The position numbers and the translations under genes were made by a program. A DNA stretch of 64,000 nt from Seriola aureovittata (taxonomy: Eukaryota; Chordata; Actinopteri; Carangiformes; Carangidae), in the NCBI RefSeq assembly GCF_021018895.1, contig NC_079369.1:4246694-4310693 (forward strand), written 5' to 3'. Each line of letters opens with the position of its first letter. The first letter of the stretch is position 1. Below the pieces are notes generated by a model. That model had not been told where the DNA came from. It made no database searches and saw only the letters and a list, made by a program, of their open reading frames with translations. Below, piece by piece: positions 38,856 to 51,054 of this stretch.

Positions 38856-39117
38856 TCATGCTTTGGCAAAGAAGTTTTTTAGTGCATCAGTAACATTTTT
38901 CTCCTCAAATCCTTCAATTAGTATCTTTTCATTTGTTAATATTTCTTGCCCTGGGACCTTGTTAGTCAAAGCCCAACATTCCTTTGTTCTTAAGCTCTTG
39001 CATTTCTTTTTTGGCAACACTTTTCCTCTGCGTCCTGACCGAGTATTTGGACACATTTCTAGTTTTTTCCAAATTCATTCTAAATCCTTTTGTTTTCTCT
39101 GTCATCAATGGCTTATC
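38856..39117 (-). pseudogene. Unidentified coding-like remnant with a frameshift
   Basis: On the minus strand an ATG near 39104 opens a lysine-rich frame (begins MTEKTKGFRMNLEKT) that ends at a TAA near 38962. The adjacent frame is open to 38856 and ends EEKNVTDALKNFFAKA. The two together look like one short basic reading frame broken once. I do not recognise the family. It lies next to a probable repeat, so it may be transposon-derived, or the openness may be chance. Confidence 0.2.
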
Positions 39118-40439
39118 TATTGTGACCAAACGCCAACTTACTTTAAATCCCCCTATTTAGCACTTATCAGCAGTATATAGACATTACACAAATGGTTTAC
39201 AACACACTACAATGTAGTTTTAATATCTGAAGTGCTTATTAATGTACAGTATTATTTTTATTTTAATTTCTCCTATGAAGACACATTATATTATTCCTAC
39301 TGTATTTTTACTATAATGTCATTCATTATCTGTTCATACAGATATGGCTGCCCACAGGAGGCATTACACTTGTTTACAAATACATGAATAAACCACTATT
39401 CTGCCTACAACTACATTATAGTGTGATATTAATCATTTAATAAATGTTTATTTACTTTTTACACGTTTTAAGTAGCTGTTTGTATAAGTGATTTACTGTT
39501 TCTATCATATAATTTTGTGTCTTTGGACACATAAACAGCAGACCAGTCAGTAATGGCCATGCGCGCTCCTTCATTCTCTCATGGGTCATTAAGTGACATT
39601 TCATCTGCTGCTTTTCACAGACCCTTTGTTTGGACTAAGAAGTACAATTTGGGCTCCAAAGCAGACATTTATGGTCACTGGAGCCCAGAGGGACTAGGTT
39701 TGTTGGACTAGTAGAGTAGTCTTTCATATTTGTGAAGGTCATGCCCTTCACTCTTATGTTTAAATATTTGTTGAATGTCAAGATGAGAAGTAATTCTGTG
39801 GATGGTTGATTAAAACCCCTACAACAACAAAAAAGGTCAATCAAAGGGGAACTTTATCCTGAGTGTTTCATTTGGATTTGGATTTTGTGTTGTATTGTGT
39901 GATATTTGAACTTTCATTTCTTACACTATGGACAGAGGTTGACAATCAGCTGATTTGTAGCAGATGACACTATAAATCCTGGGTTTTTACTAGAAGTCTG
40001 GCATGGGTATATCTAGTGAGTGAATATCATTATATCGTTGACTCTTTTCTTCTTTTTTGCTTTTACTCTATTATTTACATAGGCAGTCCTTCCAACCCAC
40101 CACCACCCACCCTGCTTTCACCATGTCCTGGGCCCTGATCTTAAAACACGCACATCATACAAAGTTCATGACTGTCAGCATGTTTCAAACCGTGCTTATA
40201 TTTTCTGATTCGACCCATATGAAAAGCGTCTGATCAGAGGCCTCTATACCAGTTGCCAGTTTGCTACATTCTGTAAAGAATCAAATATTCTCTTGCCACT
40301 GCTGATGTACTATTGATGTTGTGAAATTAGGTTCATTTCCTTCGAAATATGCAGTTTAGACAAGCAGAGATCAAGCTGTATAATTTAAAAGACGGGGGTC
40401 AGTCAGTCACTGGCAACTCACAATGATTCTCTTTCAAAT
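39118..40439. other. Non-coding stretch, nothing specific seen
   Basis: AT-rich DNA without a recognisable element. A short C/A-rich block lies near 40098-40113. Confidence 0.45.
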
Positions 40440-41100
40440 GGAGGTGTGGGGGTGCCATTTGGAATCACATACAGCATCTATTTATAAGGGCACACTTATT
40501 TGATTTGCAGCCATGATGAGAAGCCCATAGAGGGCAAAGCATCCTTCATCAAAAGGGGAGAAATCACAACAAATAAATCCCTCTGGGAGGTGCCACTTTG
40601 TCCAGGTATGTAAGAAAATGCAGAACGTGCTGATGACTTTGAGCCAAGGGATCTAAACTTGACATCAAGCCACAGAGTCAACAACCAAACTGTGGTGTAC
40701 ATGTAATTTAGGCAGCATCTAGAGCCCAGGATAAGCGTGTCAGTACTTATTTCTGTTGATGCAAAGTAAAGTATGATTTACATCACAACTACAGATCCCT
40801 CACTTCATGATAGCAACATGGATAGTGTTGTTTAGGGACTGTATGTTATGTAGAGAAGATTATTTTGCCCTTCACGCAGAGTCCCTCCAGAGGCACGAGC
40901 TGTGAGCTCCACCCCTCCATCCCCATGTGCCAACACGTCAATCAGCTGTAATTGCCGTCCTGGAGGAACAATATCAGGCTGTGGAGCTCTAACCACACAG
41001 ATTCATTGCAACACCTAATCTGCTAATGAGCTCAGCATGGCTATTTTCAGCATTGCCGCAGACATCATAGCCATTTCTGAGGAAGCCTGGCGCGGCTTCC
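40440..41100. promoter_or_regulatory. Candidate conserved non-coding elements (two blocks)
   Basis: Two repeat-free blocks, about 40440-40710 and 40870-41100. The second contains 'ctgtaattgccg' (about 40946) and 'aatctgctaatgagctc' (about 41018), plausible homeodomain contexts, in DNA of balanced composition. They are separated by ordinary AT-rich sequence. Conservation is untested. Confidence 0.3.
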
Positions 41101-41202
41101 AGTGACAGCAGAGGACAGTTGGCCTGTTGGAGGAGGTACAAAGCAGACCTCGGCCTGCACGCTTCAGGACAGCACAGTCACTCCAGTTCCTGTTTGGAGG
41201 GA

Positions 41203-41230
41203 CATGTGTGATTTGCTGGGATCACACATG
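41203..41230. repeat. Perfect 10-bp hairpin
   Basis: CATGTGTGAT (41203-41212) and ATCACACATG (41221-41230) are exact reverse complements around an 8-base loop. TCACACAT resembles T-box half-sites, so this may be an inverted pair of binding sites rather than an RNA structure. Confidence 0.65.
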
Positions 41231-43559
41231 CTGCTTAATATTCAGATTTACACAGCCACTTTTTCACTCTTCCACATGCTGCATGATGATATTGTGAAAT
41301 ATATATTCATGTAATCTAGATTAGAACTGCAAATCAGTCTGTGCTACATCCAGCTCACAAAATCATCAGTGATCTTACAATCAATTTAGATAAATAATGC
41401 ATTCAATAAATTACCAAAAAAGACAAGTTTGTTTTCCTGCAGCTCTCTGGAGCTCTATGTTCTGCTGTTCAAGAACAAAAGCAAGAAGAAACAAGCAACA
41501 CAAACAATCCTTAATGGAACTGATACAAGAGGCTTTTTAATTATCTAACTCAATCAGCTAAAGACCAGTGGATCAATGAATCCCCATTACACTCCCCAGC
41601 TCTGTGCCCAGACAGCAGCAGTTTACATCAGTTCAAACAGCAAGGCATGCTGCAGCTAAGTGACAGATTACAGGTTGTGGCTAATCTAATGCAGCCACAG
41701 CATTTGTACAGAGTACATCTTTAATTCAGACTGCAAGCTTCTCTCATTGTGACCATGTCACTTAACTAATACAACCTCCCTGAAATATTTATTGTCGCCT
41801 GCAGGAGATGTGGCTTTAAATTGTGAGGGCTTTGTGGGTGACCTACATCATGAGACTTGTAGAACACAAAAAATGCATTCACTGTAAAAACAATACACAA
41901 TATAAAAGAAGGAATCAAGCTGCTGTAAGGAGCGTTAATTACAACTTGTGATTGCATGGGGTTGGATACTCGTCAGTTTGATTTTAATTCTCTGTTTAAT
42001 TCCCAGTCGACAAAATACCTGGATTCACAGTTTTTATCAAACCTATTATCTCTCCTCACTCTTTCATATTAGTTATGAGTAATGTAGAAAACTATAGTAG
42101 CAGGCTTCTCACTGTTATCTGGCACTGACTGCCACTTTCGCCAGTTAAAATAACAAACATAAACAGCAACAGTCCGTATCAGCTGTGGCTAATTGTTAAT
42201 TCCATAATGGTTAAAATGAATTTTTTGGCTTTTGCCTAGTAAATGTTTCCTCTGCAAGCTGGCGTCTGTACTCAGCCAAAGATTGTAAATGAAAAGAAAC
42301 ACCGTTCTGTAACATCCCTGTCTCCAGTCAAACTTTGTGCACATCATGTGAGTATCTTAAGCTCATCAAAGGGTTGAGCAGGCTTCATCGGCCATTTCAA
42401 TAGGATACAGTTACAGTAATAGTTTCATGTTATGCCGCTCATTTCATTTTCAGGTTGAAGTTAAATGCTGTCAACATTAGGCAATCCCTAAAACGTTATT
42501 AGAGGTCTAAATTTAATATTTCGCTTTAATTACAGATAGCTCCAGTTACTTGCAAATGTTGAAAGCTAAACTTAATTAGATTTCATCAAGGAATTCAAAA
42601 GGATTTGGATTCAGTACGTGCACTCAACACTGGATTCAGTTTCGATAGACTCCCCGAGACTAGTTACAACACAAATACATTTCTGAATAAAGTATCTACA
42701 GAGTTACAGAATAATAACCTTGTTTTAATTGGAAAACACACTGGTATTCTATAGTTATAGCTTCTGTATGCACAGAAGCCTCTTTAAGCTTAGTGTCAAG
42801 GTTTCAGTTTCCTTCAGGTTACTCCATTTGGCAATTACAACTACCTCAAACTTTACCTCATGTATACAGAGAGGTACTGTTTGATTAAATACATCCACTT
42901 TTTCTATTAAGTTTACTACATAGATGTGCAGTAGGTTATTCAAGTGACTGGTGTATGCCCATTGGATTATATTAGGCTTGAATTTCAGAATGTCGATTTA
43001 GAGTGCAGAGTATTTTCATCTGAGGATTGTTGAGGCCCAACATGTCGATCATGTTTGGATTGCAGAGAATTCAATATCTCTCCAGGAAACCATCACGATT
43101 CAGACACTTTCACAACAAGACATACGCTGACATGCAAAAGTATCTTCTCAAAAGCAGAACACTACATTGCGGCTATTCTCACTATATTTCTCTGTGGATT
43201 TAAATTGGCTGCTTTTGGATTACAAAGAATATAAAATGAATGAAAGATGAAATCAAATCGTAGTTAAATGCTCAGACTGTTTTACGGGGATGACAAAGCA
43301 GCGTGTGATATTGAACGGGCAGCATTGGTTGTGTCTTCCCTCAGCCCTGGTGCAGAGTTTGTTTCTCATTTGTAGGCATCCACATAATTATTTTGGGTAG
43401 TGCCAATTGAATATCTGATTGGGGTTATGAATTCAGGGGATTAATTTCACTGCAACAATGCATCAATTGTTTCCAGTAAGAGACGCAGAGGTGGTGTTGT
43501 TGTTCAGTAAACTGATCATACACAGAGTGTACTAATGCTTCTGTGGTGGAATCCATTGA
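41231..43559. other. Non-coding stretch with possible regulatory DNA
   Basis: The part from about 41560 to 41960 looks unique and balanced ('gtggctaatctaatgcagcc' near 41678). The remainder is AT-rich without repeats. No exon was found. Confidence 0.4.
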
Positions 43560-43830
43560 TCTGCTGTCCCCCTGCATAGTACTTTCCTAATGATATCTGA
43601 GATGCCACTGTTACAGAAACGGAGGGCAGCATTTCCCCAGGCCTCTAGAGCAATTTATTGTGGGAAGGTAATAATAAGTCTACATTTGAAAAAAATGGAC
43701 TGGATGAGCCCCCGCCTGAATGTGGGCTCTGAGCCTGAAACCACAGCGGCTCATGGTGGCACTGGGAGTCATTTTCAATCTTTCATCAGAGGGAAACTTC
43801 ACCGACTGCAAGGGAGCAGTTAAAAGGAGA
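43560..43830. promoter_or_regulatory. Candidate conserved non-coding element
   Basis: A unique-looking stretch with 'gcaatttattgtggg' (about 43649), a HOX/CDX-like word, and mixed composition. A 77-codon plus-strand frame crosses it without family resemblance. Regulatory role is inferred. Confidence 0.28.
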
Positions 43831-45694
43831 AGCCACACTGTATGCAGTGACTTTTTTTTTGTTTGTTTTAAATCAATCTGTTAGGGACTGTACAAAAATG
43901 ATTGGGGTTCTTGTATCTTGTATGCAAGACCCTCCCCAGCATTAGGCAATTCATTTTTGGAAGCTTATATCTCAAAATAATAAACTTACAGTGAAAGTAA
44001 CTAAACGGTGAATATTACAGCTAAGTAAACACCCTCCACTGTAAATCAAGTGTTAACCTTGTTAACATCCATATGATGTTTTTTATATAATACAAAAGAC
44101 ATCGTGAGCAAAATAAGCAGACAACACAATGACTGCGCATTTCCACCTTGTAAGTGCAGTGAACCAATGACAGTCTCTAAAAAACGGATTCAGACAGCCA
44201 GGGTTTTATACGTGACGAACTCGAAGAACCAAGAGCCGTCAACTTGCGCTGAGTGGGGGGCGGACAAAATAAACCTGAAACCTCGTCAGTACAGAGAGAG
44301 AGAGAGAGAGTTTGCATTAGCACGACCGCTAACACTGTGTCAGCCACTGCCAGTTACAAGCTAACAAACATAAACATACAAGTACACTTACCGTTCTGAT
44401 ATATCCTCTAGTGGCTGATTTTGGTGCACAATAAACTCCTCACTCCTCAACAAACTCCCGAGTCTGTGGCTGAGTCTCTCTGATATTTCCTCTGCTAACC
44501 ATCTTACAGCTCCAGTCTTCGATTTTTTTACTTCTTATGTGGTAAAATCACGTCAACAAAATATTCATCATAGCAGAGTACTTTTACATAGTTTAAAACT
44601 AGGAGAGGAACTTTAAAATCATAAATCAGTGAAACATGCATAGACAGCAACTCTGTGGCCTCTGATGGGCTGAAGCATTTTCCCAGGTTCCACATACTGA
44701 AATAAATATAAATAATATAAAATATATGAATTACATCTGATGATGTTATATATAGCCTGATATGTATGAGATCAGATGTCTGACATTTCCTCAAGTCAAT
44801 CACACGAGGCAGGAGTCGCATGGCTGGTTGCGCTGAGAGATGCTTCTTCCAGTCAGCTGTTTAAAACAGACACAGCGGGAAGGAAAGAATGAATCTAATA
44901 ACTTTCCTACAGTGCTTTACTGATTTCATACATTACGGAGATCATTAATTGTTTCGTATTTGATTAAACTTATAAGGAAATAAATAAAAGCCATGTCAAA
45001 GCTATGTTTTACTGGTTGTGCTACTAAAACTTTTCTACCAAATGTGATTTTTTTTTTTTTATTGATTTATATGCTGTTCTGATGATAGAGTTAAAAAAGA
45101 AAATCTTATCATCTGTTTCTGGTAGCTGCCAAGTCCGATGATAAAAATGACACTGCCAAGTGACATGCTGGGGAATTTTATGTGGTATTTGTTTAACTGA
45201 TAGACTGTCTTGTTTTACTAATACAATCAGGGATTTGTCGTGCAGTTGAAAATTTAATAAGCGACTAAAACCACTTTCAGCAAATGTATTTCCAGAGACA
45301 GTTTTTTTTCCTCCCTGGGGTGAAGTGTGTCAGTGGTGCAGCAACAGTCACTGTATGGTAAACATAACACTGAAACAAACCACAGTCAAGTTTCTGGCCA
45401 TCGATCTTCAGTCATTAGCTATGAGCTCATGGCGCCACTCAATGACCAGCAGGACTCTCAGGGTAATATAAGCACGTAACTCCACTATTGATCCTCTTAT
45501 GCCCCTTTTTGTGTCAAACACTCTTAATAGGGGGTGTCAAAAAAACGCTGTGACCAAACCAGGAAAAGTGGTTCGAACGAGTTGAAGCCTTTGCTTTAGA
45601 CTAAAGGTCAGTTTATGATTAATTCTGAAAGGCAGACAGATAAAGAGACAGTCAGTCAGTCTGAGGGATTTCTGTGCTCCTTTTACTTTTGGTC
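43831..45694. other. Non-coding stretch with a GA array
   Basis: It contains a GA array at about 44293-44310 within a CpG-richer block (about 44100-44520). That block may be a dispersed repeat that I cannot name. A T run lies at about 45049-45060. No gene seen. Confidence 0.4.
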
Positions 45695-45905
45695 TTGGAC
45701 TTTTGACAAGAATGTTTAGACAGATAGGGACAGTGCGAGAGAGACAGGAAAGTTAAGGAAGAGAGAGAGAGAGAGAGAGAGAGAGGGGTTGACATGCATC
45801 AAAGGGCCTAAGTTGGATTCAAACCCAGGCCACTGCAGTGAAGGGCTGAGCCTAAATGGTATGCGCTCAACGAGGTGAGTCACTTGGGCCCCAAAAGTGC
45901 TTTAC
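45695..45905 (-). mobile_element. tRNA-derived SINE (minus strand)
   Basis: Read on the minus strand from about 45900, it starts with an A-box-like segment ('gtgactcacctcgttgagcg'). After about 45 bases comes a B box, GGTTTGAATCC (about 45813-45823 on the plus strand as ggattcaaacc), close to the pol III consensus GGTTCGANTCC. The body continues with 'ccctttgatgcatgtcaac', a CT-rich block (the GA array on the plus strand, 45759-45786) and 'cctgtctctc...cactgtccctatctgtc'. This order matches a tRNA-derived SINE common in percomorph genomes. The copy is diverged. Right and left edges are approximate. Confidence 0.72.
45759..45786. repeat. (GA)n array
   Basis: GA dinucleotide array of about 14 units, probably an expansion of the CT-rich part of the SINE. 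Confidence 0.9.
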
Positions 45906-45959
45906 TTTTAACTTTTATGCATTAATGGCCTAGAAATTTGAAAAAGTAAGTAAATCTCT

Positions 45960-46520
45960 AACACGGTTCTTTAAAGCTCCAACTGTTGTTCGGTCCCTCC
46001 AGAAAGTCGCGATGTTGCGATCACAATAATTAACGTTAAATTCAACAAATCCCAGTGAATTCTGCACAACCTTTCCACAAATTTGATTAAAAAAAAAAAA
46101 AATCATCATGGTTTATCTACAGTTCACATGAGGTTTTTTTTATAAAGATCAGCTCTACCTGTGATTAAGACAGAGCAGAGGAGTTTAATCGCTTGTTCTT
46201 TTTCACTATATGATTTGTGAAGACTGGGTCACCACCTGCACTGCACTGGATTTATTCTCACTGGTATAAGTTGACTTCCATTTTTAATGAATTATACAAA
46301 AAACATAGTGACAATTTTATAAATCTTTTTTGTTTTCTCCCGCAGTTCCATTGCAAAAAAAACCAAAAACGTTGCAACATTCATCACAACTTTTAGGAAA
46401 AGCTGCCGCGAAATCAGGTATTTTAGGAATATGTGATGAGGAAGGAAGACGATATTTTACCAGTCAGAAGTGCACAATGTGCGTTTCACCTGACACATGC
46501 AATTGTTGAATAAGACTTTG
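45960..46520. repeat. Probable dispersed fish repeat
   Basis: Wording such as 'ccctccagaaagtcgcgatg', 'ttgcgatcacaataattaacg', 'cgttgcaacattcatcacaa' and 'gccgcgaaatcaggt' is of a kind I associate with a dispersed fish repeat. CpG/TpG-rich, non-coding, with an A run at about 46088-46101. Its ends were not resolved. Confidence 0.42.
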
Positions 46521-47689
46521 CATTAAAACTGTTATTAAACCATTTGTCCATTTGTCCGTATTAATATTAGGATTTTCTTTTTATTTGTTGACAAAAGTTA
46601 CTTTTCATTTAGTTTTATTTTTATTGTTGTCATGGAAAAAAGGTTTTTAATGAAATTTACAAAAAGACAAACAGAAAGATAGATTCTAATAACCCATGAT
46701 GATTACCAGCAGAAATATAATAATCTGAGTGGAATTCACTTTTAAAACAACTGCCAATCTAAATTCATGTAATAAACATCAAGAAAAGCCATCTCTGAGC
46801 ATCAGCATTTCCAATAAAATTTTCTTTCAGCGAACAGATAATTGCATGATTTCCTGAGTTACTGAGATCTATTAGAGAAAAAAAACACTCACTTTCATTA
46901 CACCAGACTTTGACATCATTTCAAGTTCTCATTTTACAGAAAAAAAAAGTGAAACTGGAATGGAGTACAGTTCAACCCCTGGGCTAATCGAGGGGCCTTT
47001 TATCTGTAGCAGGAAGAGTGTCTTTTGTCAGAAACAGCACCCTGAGTCTGGAGTGAGGAGGACGGGGGAGGGGGAGGGAGAGTTCTGGGCATTGTCTCTC
47101 CGGGGGACACTAATGGGTTTTGGTGTCATGTGTTTTTCACTCAACACTTGACACATGGAGCCGTTCTCCTTCACTTAAATGTCCATTACGATGAGGTATG
47201 CCAAAGTAACAGGCTGACTTTTGGTCACTTAGATTGTCCAAAAATGAGAGTCTATTTTAAAGATATCCCTCCTTTTAAAGCTCCGAGCCTGTCTTTGCAT
47301 CTTTGTATGCTAAGTTGTCTTGGTAACACAGTCTCACTGTATCTGGTGTGTATGCGACACTATTCTGTAATGCAAAATGTGTGAACGTCGATGTCTGGCT
47401 GCCTGAGTACCTTTATGTCTGGCCATGTATGTAAGTAACAAGAAACTCTTGGTTGTAATTCTCTTTTCAAGGCACTAGACTGTCTAATGAACTCCTGAAT
47501 GCCAATGAGGGTGGGAAAGGAGGCTTTGCAGTATTTGGGGCAATAAAGTATGTATTCCATCCAAAGAAAAAACTACCCTCTCCTGAAATACAACTTCTCT
47601 TTGTCCTCACCTGGCACAATTTAAATTATTGCTCCATCCCAGCAAAGTAGGACACTCCATACCTCCTAATCCATTAGGCAATTAATTTG
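46521..47689. other. Non-coding stretch, no gene seen
   Basis: No exon. The part at about 46960-47150 is of mixed composition, with an 'aggggcctttta' segment. Open frames up to 84 codons show no family resemblance. Confidence 0.42.
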
Positions 47690-47985
47690 GGAACTTAAAA
47701 CATTGCTGCAGATTTCTGCCGAGGAGTCGTTGTAGTTCTACGAGACAGAGAGCACTCGGGGGCAGACCCTGAAACTTGAGCAGATGATTAAGTGCATTTC
47801 TGCTCCTGAGAAGAGATTATGTCTTGTGCCAGTGCCCGACTCGGTGGATGGAGCATGGCTGTGGAACTTGGCAATGGTCGAGGTACATTGAGATAATGAT
47901 GTACCTGTCCTCAACAATAACGCTAATCATATCTCACCTCTAGGGTATCGCTTTAAGGTCAGAACAAATTCACTACCATACATTA
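47690..47985. promoter_or_regulatory. Candidate conserved non-coding element
   Basis: Repeat-free and balanced. It contains 'agatgattaagtgc' (about 47782; NKX-like AAGTG context), 'gagataatgatgtac' (about 47890) and 'acgctaatcatatc' (about 47920; homeodomain-like). The regulatory role is inferred from texture and motifs. Confidence 0.32.
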
Positions 47986-48107
47986 AGTCCTTGTATTGTT
48001 TTAATGAAGGTGCATGGATTCCTGCTGCCACAGACTGCACTTGCACCTCAAATACCCCGTGTGTACAAACCCCTCCAAATCCTAATTCGCTTCTCACTTA
48101 ACAGAAA

Positions 48108-48134
48108 CCCCCCCCCCCCCCCCCAAAAAAAAAA
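48108..48134. repeat. C17-A10 mononucleotide junction
   Basis: A run of 17 C is followed directly by 10 A. Long C runs are prone to slippage and to assembly or sequencing error, so the length here should be treated with care. Confidence 0.9.
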
Positions 48135-48389
48135 CACTGGACTACAGTACACCTCCGAACACCAAACATTATGAATAAGAAGGTTGTGACATAGAAGACC
48201 GCAGGCCCATTTTTAATGAATGTGATACCTGGCCCGAGTTTGCACCCGAACGCAGTCCAGAGCCATAAAATTATAGCCAAGTAACACCTTTCCACTCTGC
48301 TCACTGATACGGGCAGCAGCGGATCTCCAAATGTGTGGGGCTACTGAAACGAGCATCTGTGTAGACGCCAGCGCATGATGGGAGTTTTT

Positions 48390-48790
48390 CATAGAGGGAG
48401 CCAGAGAGATATATTTATGTTTCTCCCCCCATTACCAGAGCTTTAAATAATAAAGTAAAATAAATAGCATCCATTAAACTGATCACATTGTGCTAACTCA
48501 AATTGTGTTTATTATGCTAATGGTACATGAAATTAAGAAAAAGACCTTGATGCCAGTGGATTTAATTAATGGGCTTTGCGAAAGGCACTGAGACATAATT
48601 CATTTCTGAGTAAGTAAGTCTCATTTGCAGTTCCATGGGTCCTCATGCCACTGATTGCCTGAGTTATTCTTGCAGATGTGCTGCTCACAGCATGTCCCTC
48701 CATTAGAAATGAACACCTCATTATATAAACTACCTAATTAAACATAATACAGCTCCGCATTGACTCATTAATGCGTAGCCTTCTTTTCTC
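48390..48790. promoter_or_regulatory. Candidate conserved non-coding element, rich in homeodomain words
   Basis: Dense in TAAT-core words: 'tttaattaatggg' (about 48560), 'ctaatggtac' (about 48518), 'cctaattaaac' (about 48732), 'gactcattaatgcg' (about 48762; the TGACTCA part is AP-1-like). There is no repeat signature. This is the most enhancer-like texture in the 46-50 kb part of the window. Conservation is untested. Confidence 0.36.
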
Positions 48791-48821
48791 TGAAGGAAAG
48801 AATGTGAGGGGGGAAAAAGGG

Positions 48822-48857
48822 AGGGAGAGAGAGAGAGAGACAGAGAGAGAGAGAGGC
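48822..48857. repeat. (GA)n-rich array
   Basis: GA array with one C interruption at 48841. Its reverse complement gives a Ser-Leu dipeptide reading frame that is not a real protein. Confidence 0.9.
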
Positions 48858-49102
48858 AGAGATAAAGCAAATGAGAGATGGAGGAAGAAGAAAAGGCACC
48901 CTGAACAGCAGAGGCGAGTCCACTGTAGCTCCATCGTGCTAAATAGGATCTACACCTTTTCACATTGTTACATATGAAAAGAGAGTGTAAAGCTCATTAT
49001 ATGTGGTGTAAAATTTTCAGACAAATTTTATGTCACTTTTGCATTAATGACCAAAGGCTAAAAATCTGGACAACACAAACTCTTAGTTCAAAGATAAGCA
49101 AC

Positions 49103-49118
49103 AAAAAAAAAAAAAAAA
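49103..49118. repeat. Poly-A tract
   Basis: A run of about 16 A with no recognised retroposon attached. Confidence 0.8.
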
Positions 49119-49289
49119 GGGAACAAATGCATGTTGAGCAAAAATGGAGATCAATGAATAACATTGAGGCCACCCCCCACTGTGGCTCAATCACCCCCAA
49201 AAACCTAAAGCAAACACTGCCTACATAAGCCGCAATAATTCAACACTAATTAAAAAGAACCACTTTGAGTGCTGCTCCATTCACTGCTT

Positions 49290-49570
49290 CACATGTGCTG
49301 TTTGTGTGTGTGTGTCTACGTGTGTGTTAGAACTTATGTGTAGGACATTTTTGCGAAGTGATGGCATTGCCGTTGGTATTCAAGTGTTTTCTTTAGGTCA
49401 TGAACTTGGTTTTAGGGTTTAGTTTGGATTTAAGATTAAAAGAGTTGAGGTCTGGAATGTAGCGGTGATTGCTGATGCGAGAGTTAGGAGGTAGGAGTTA
49501 GTCTAGTCAACAAGGGTCCTCAAAAATAGCATTATAAACGTGTAAGTGCACGTTAGTGAATGTTAGTTTA
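49290..49570. repeat. Degenerate copy of a TG-flanked fish repeat
   Basis: A short TG array (49303-49312), 'agaacttatgtgtaggacat', then 'ggttttagggtttag', 'aagattaaa', 'gtgattgctgatg', 'gggtcctcaaaaatagcatt' and 'ataaacgtg'. This order mirrors a fish repeat with the consensus 'tgtcctcac...ttagggttag...gggtcctcactaagatag..acaaacgtgtgtgtg'. Heavily diverged and non-coding. Confidence 0.58.
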
Positions 49571-50599
49571 TGAGCGTGCATGTACACATAAAGGGAATTA
49601 TATTTTTTATGTCAAAACTATTGTTTCCAAGCTCTTTAAAAAGTGAAATTTAAAGTGCACAATAAGTTCAGTAATAATAAAATAGGAGATCATCAATGGT
49701 TACACATTTTACATAACACATTTCTAATTCAGATCCTCTCTGAGAGAAAAGACTGCAGTGCTAATTTAAATATATCTGAATAATAAGCTTCTTCAGCCCG
49801 ATCAAATCAATACTTTGCCAGTTAGATCAGATCAGAGAAGTTTGATCTGAGAAATGCAGAAAATGAGGTGACGAAAGATGAACGAGCTTTTCTGTTGTTG
49901 CAGTTAACTACTTCAAAAAATGTTACTCGATTTCCTTAATTTATATTCTACAGCACATGTTTTGACTTTAAGTTGAGGATATTATGTTTTGAGATTTTCT
50001 AATTTTCTTGTGTTGTATTGATTTATTCTCAACTTCTCCCAAAGAAAGAAAAAATCGTTATGATAGCAAGTCTCTCAAAATAAACACTGACTTTGGCACA
50101 TTTTAGATGGGAAATTCTGCCAAGGTCAAATACAGTATATTCTGATCATATCAATCCAATTTACAACAGTTTGGTCAAAGTAAATGTATAAACCTGCCAC
50201 AGTGCATCTGGTTTTTCCAATGTAACCCTCGAGACACCAGAGGAAGCCACAACTCCTCTGTCCTTACAGTAAAGCTTCCTGATACCATCTTTACACAGAT
50301 ACAAAATGATTATTCACCCGACCTCTGCCTGTGATTACAATACAAGCTAATACAGTATTGTAAAATGGGAGCAGCCACAAATGATATAAGCTTCATGTTT
50401 TTGACTTCACATCAGATTATTGTAATTATAGCTCACCTTTCATCCATGCACATATAATTTTCTCCTGCCTCTCCTTCTTCTTTGTCCTCTCTGCCCTTTT
50501 TCACCCTGCCAGATATTTCCTGCACCGGTGCAGAGATTAAAAATAACTGCAAACCAAGTCAACAGTGGCTACGTCCAATAGATGTTAAGCGATATACCC
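49571..50599. other. Non-coding stretch, nothing specific seen
   Basis: AT-rich, with no open frame or repeat that I can name. Confidence 0.45.
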
Positions 50600-50960
50600 A
50601 CAATTTGACCTAACAGGAGTTCTCCACTCCTCCTCCACTGCTGTTTCCAGATAGAATTGGTAAAACATAATTTAGGTGTAATACTCAGAAACTCTATCTC
50701 ACTTAGAAAACAGTTCCTCCATCAGAGGAGCTCAGTGACGTTGCACAAAGTGACATTAGCAATGCTGACAGTAAACAAGCTAGCGATAGTAACATTTGCC
50801 GAACAAATTCATAACATGGCAAAACAGCAAGTTAGCTAACTTTACCATTCTACATTATGTAGCTGGTCACAAACGAAAACAGACATGTAACATTATGTAG
50901 CCATCAAGTTATTTACACATCGTGGAGAAGAAACGCCAGCTCTGTGCCATGCTGGAGTCC
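50600..50960. repeat. Possible dispersed repeat beside the LINE
   Basis: The words 'gttctccactcctcctccac', 'aagctagcgatagtaacatttgcc', 'acatggcaaaacagcaagtta' and 'acatgtaacattatgtagcc' suggest a non-coding dispersed repeat. It could also be the target DNA of the LINE fragment that begins nearby. Recognition is weak. Confidence 0.3.
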
Positions 50961-51054
50961 TCGGCAACGCCAGTATTGCTACTTGGCTAGACTATGGGAT
51001 TTATCCGCTTGGACTGGCCACACGAACGACACTGATGGAGCAGATAAAAACTTT

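Noticed and set aside
48734..48963. Serine/leucine-rich open frames on the minus strand
   Set aside because: They are the reverse complement of the GA array at 48822-48857 and its flanks, read as Ser-Leu repeats.
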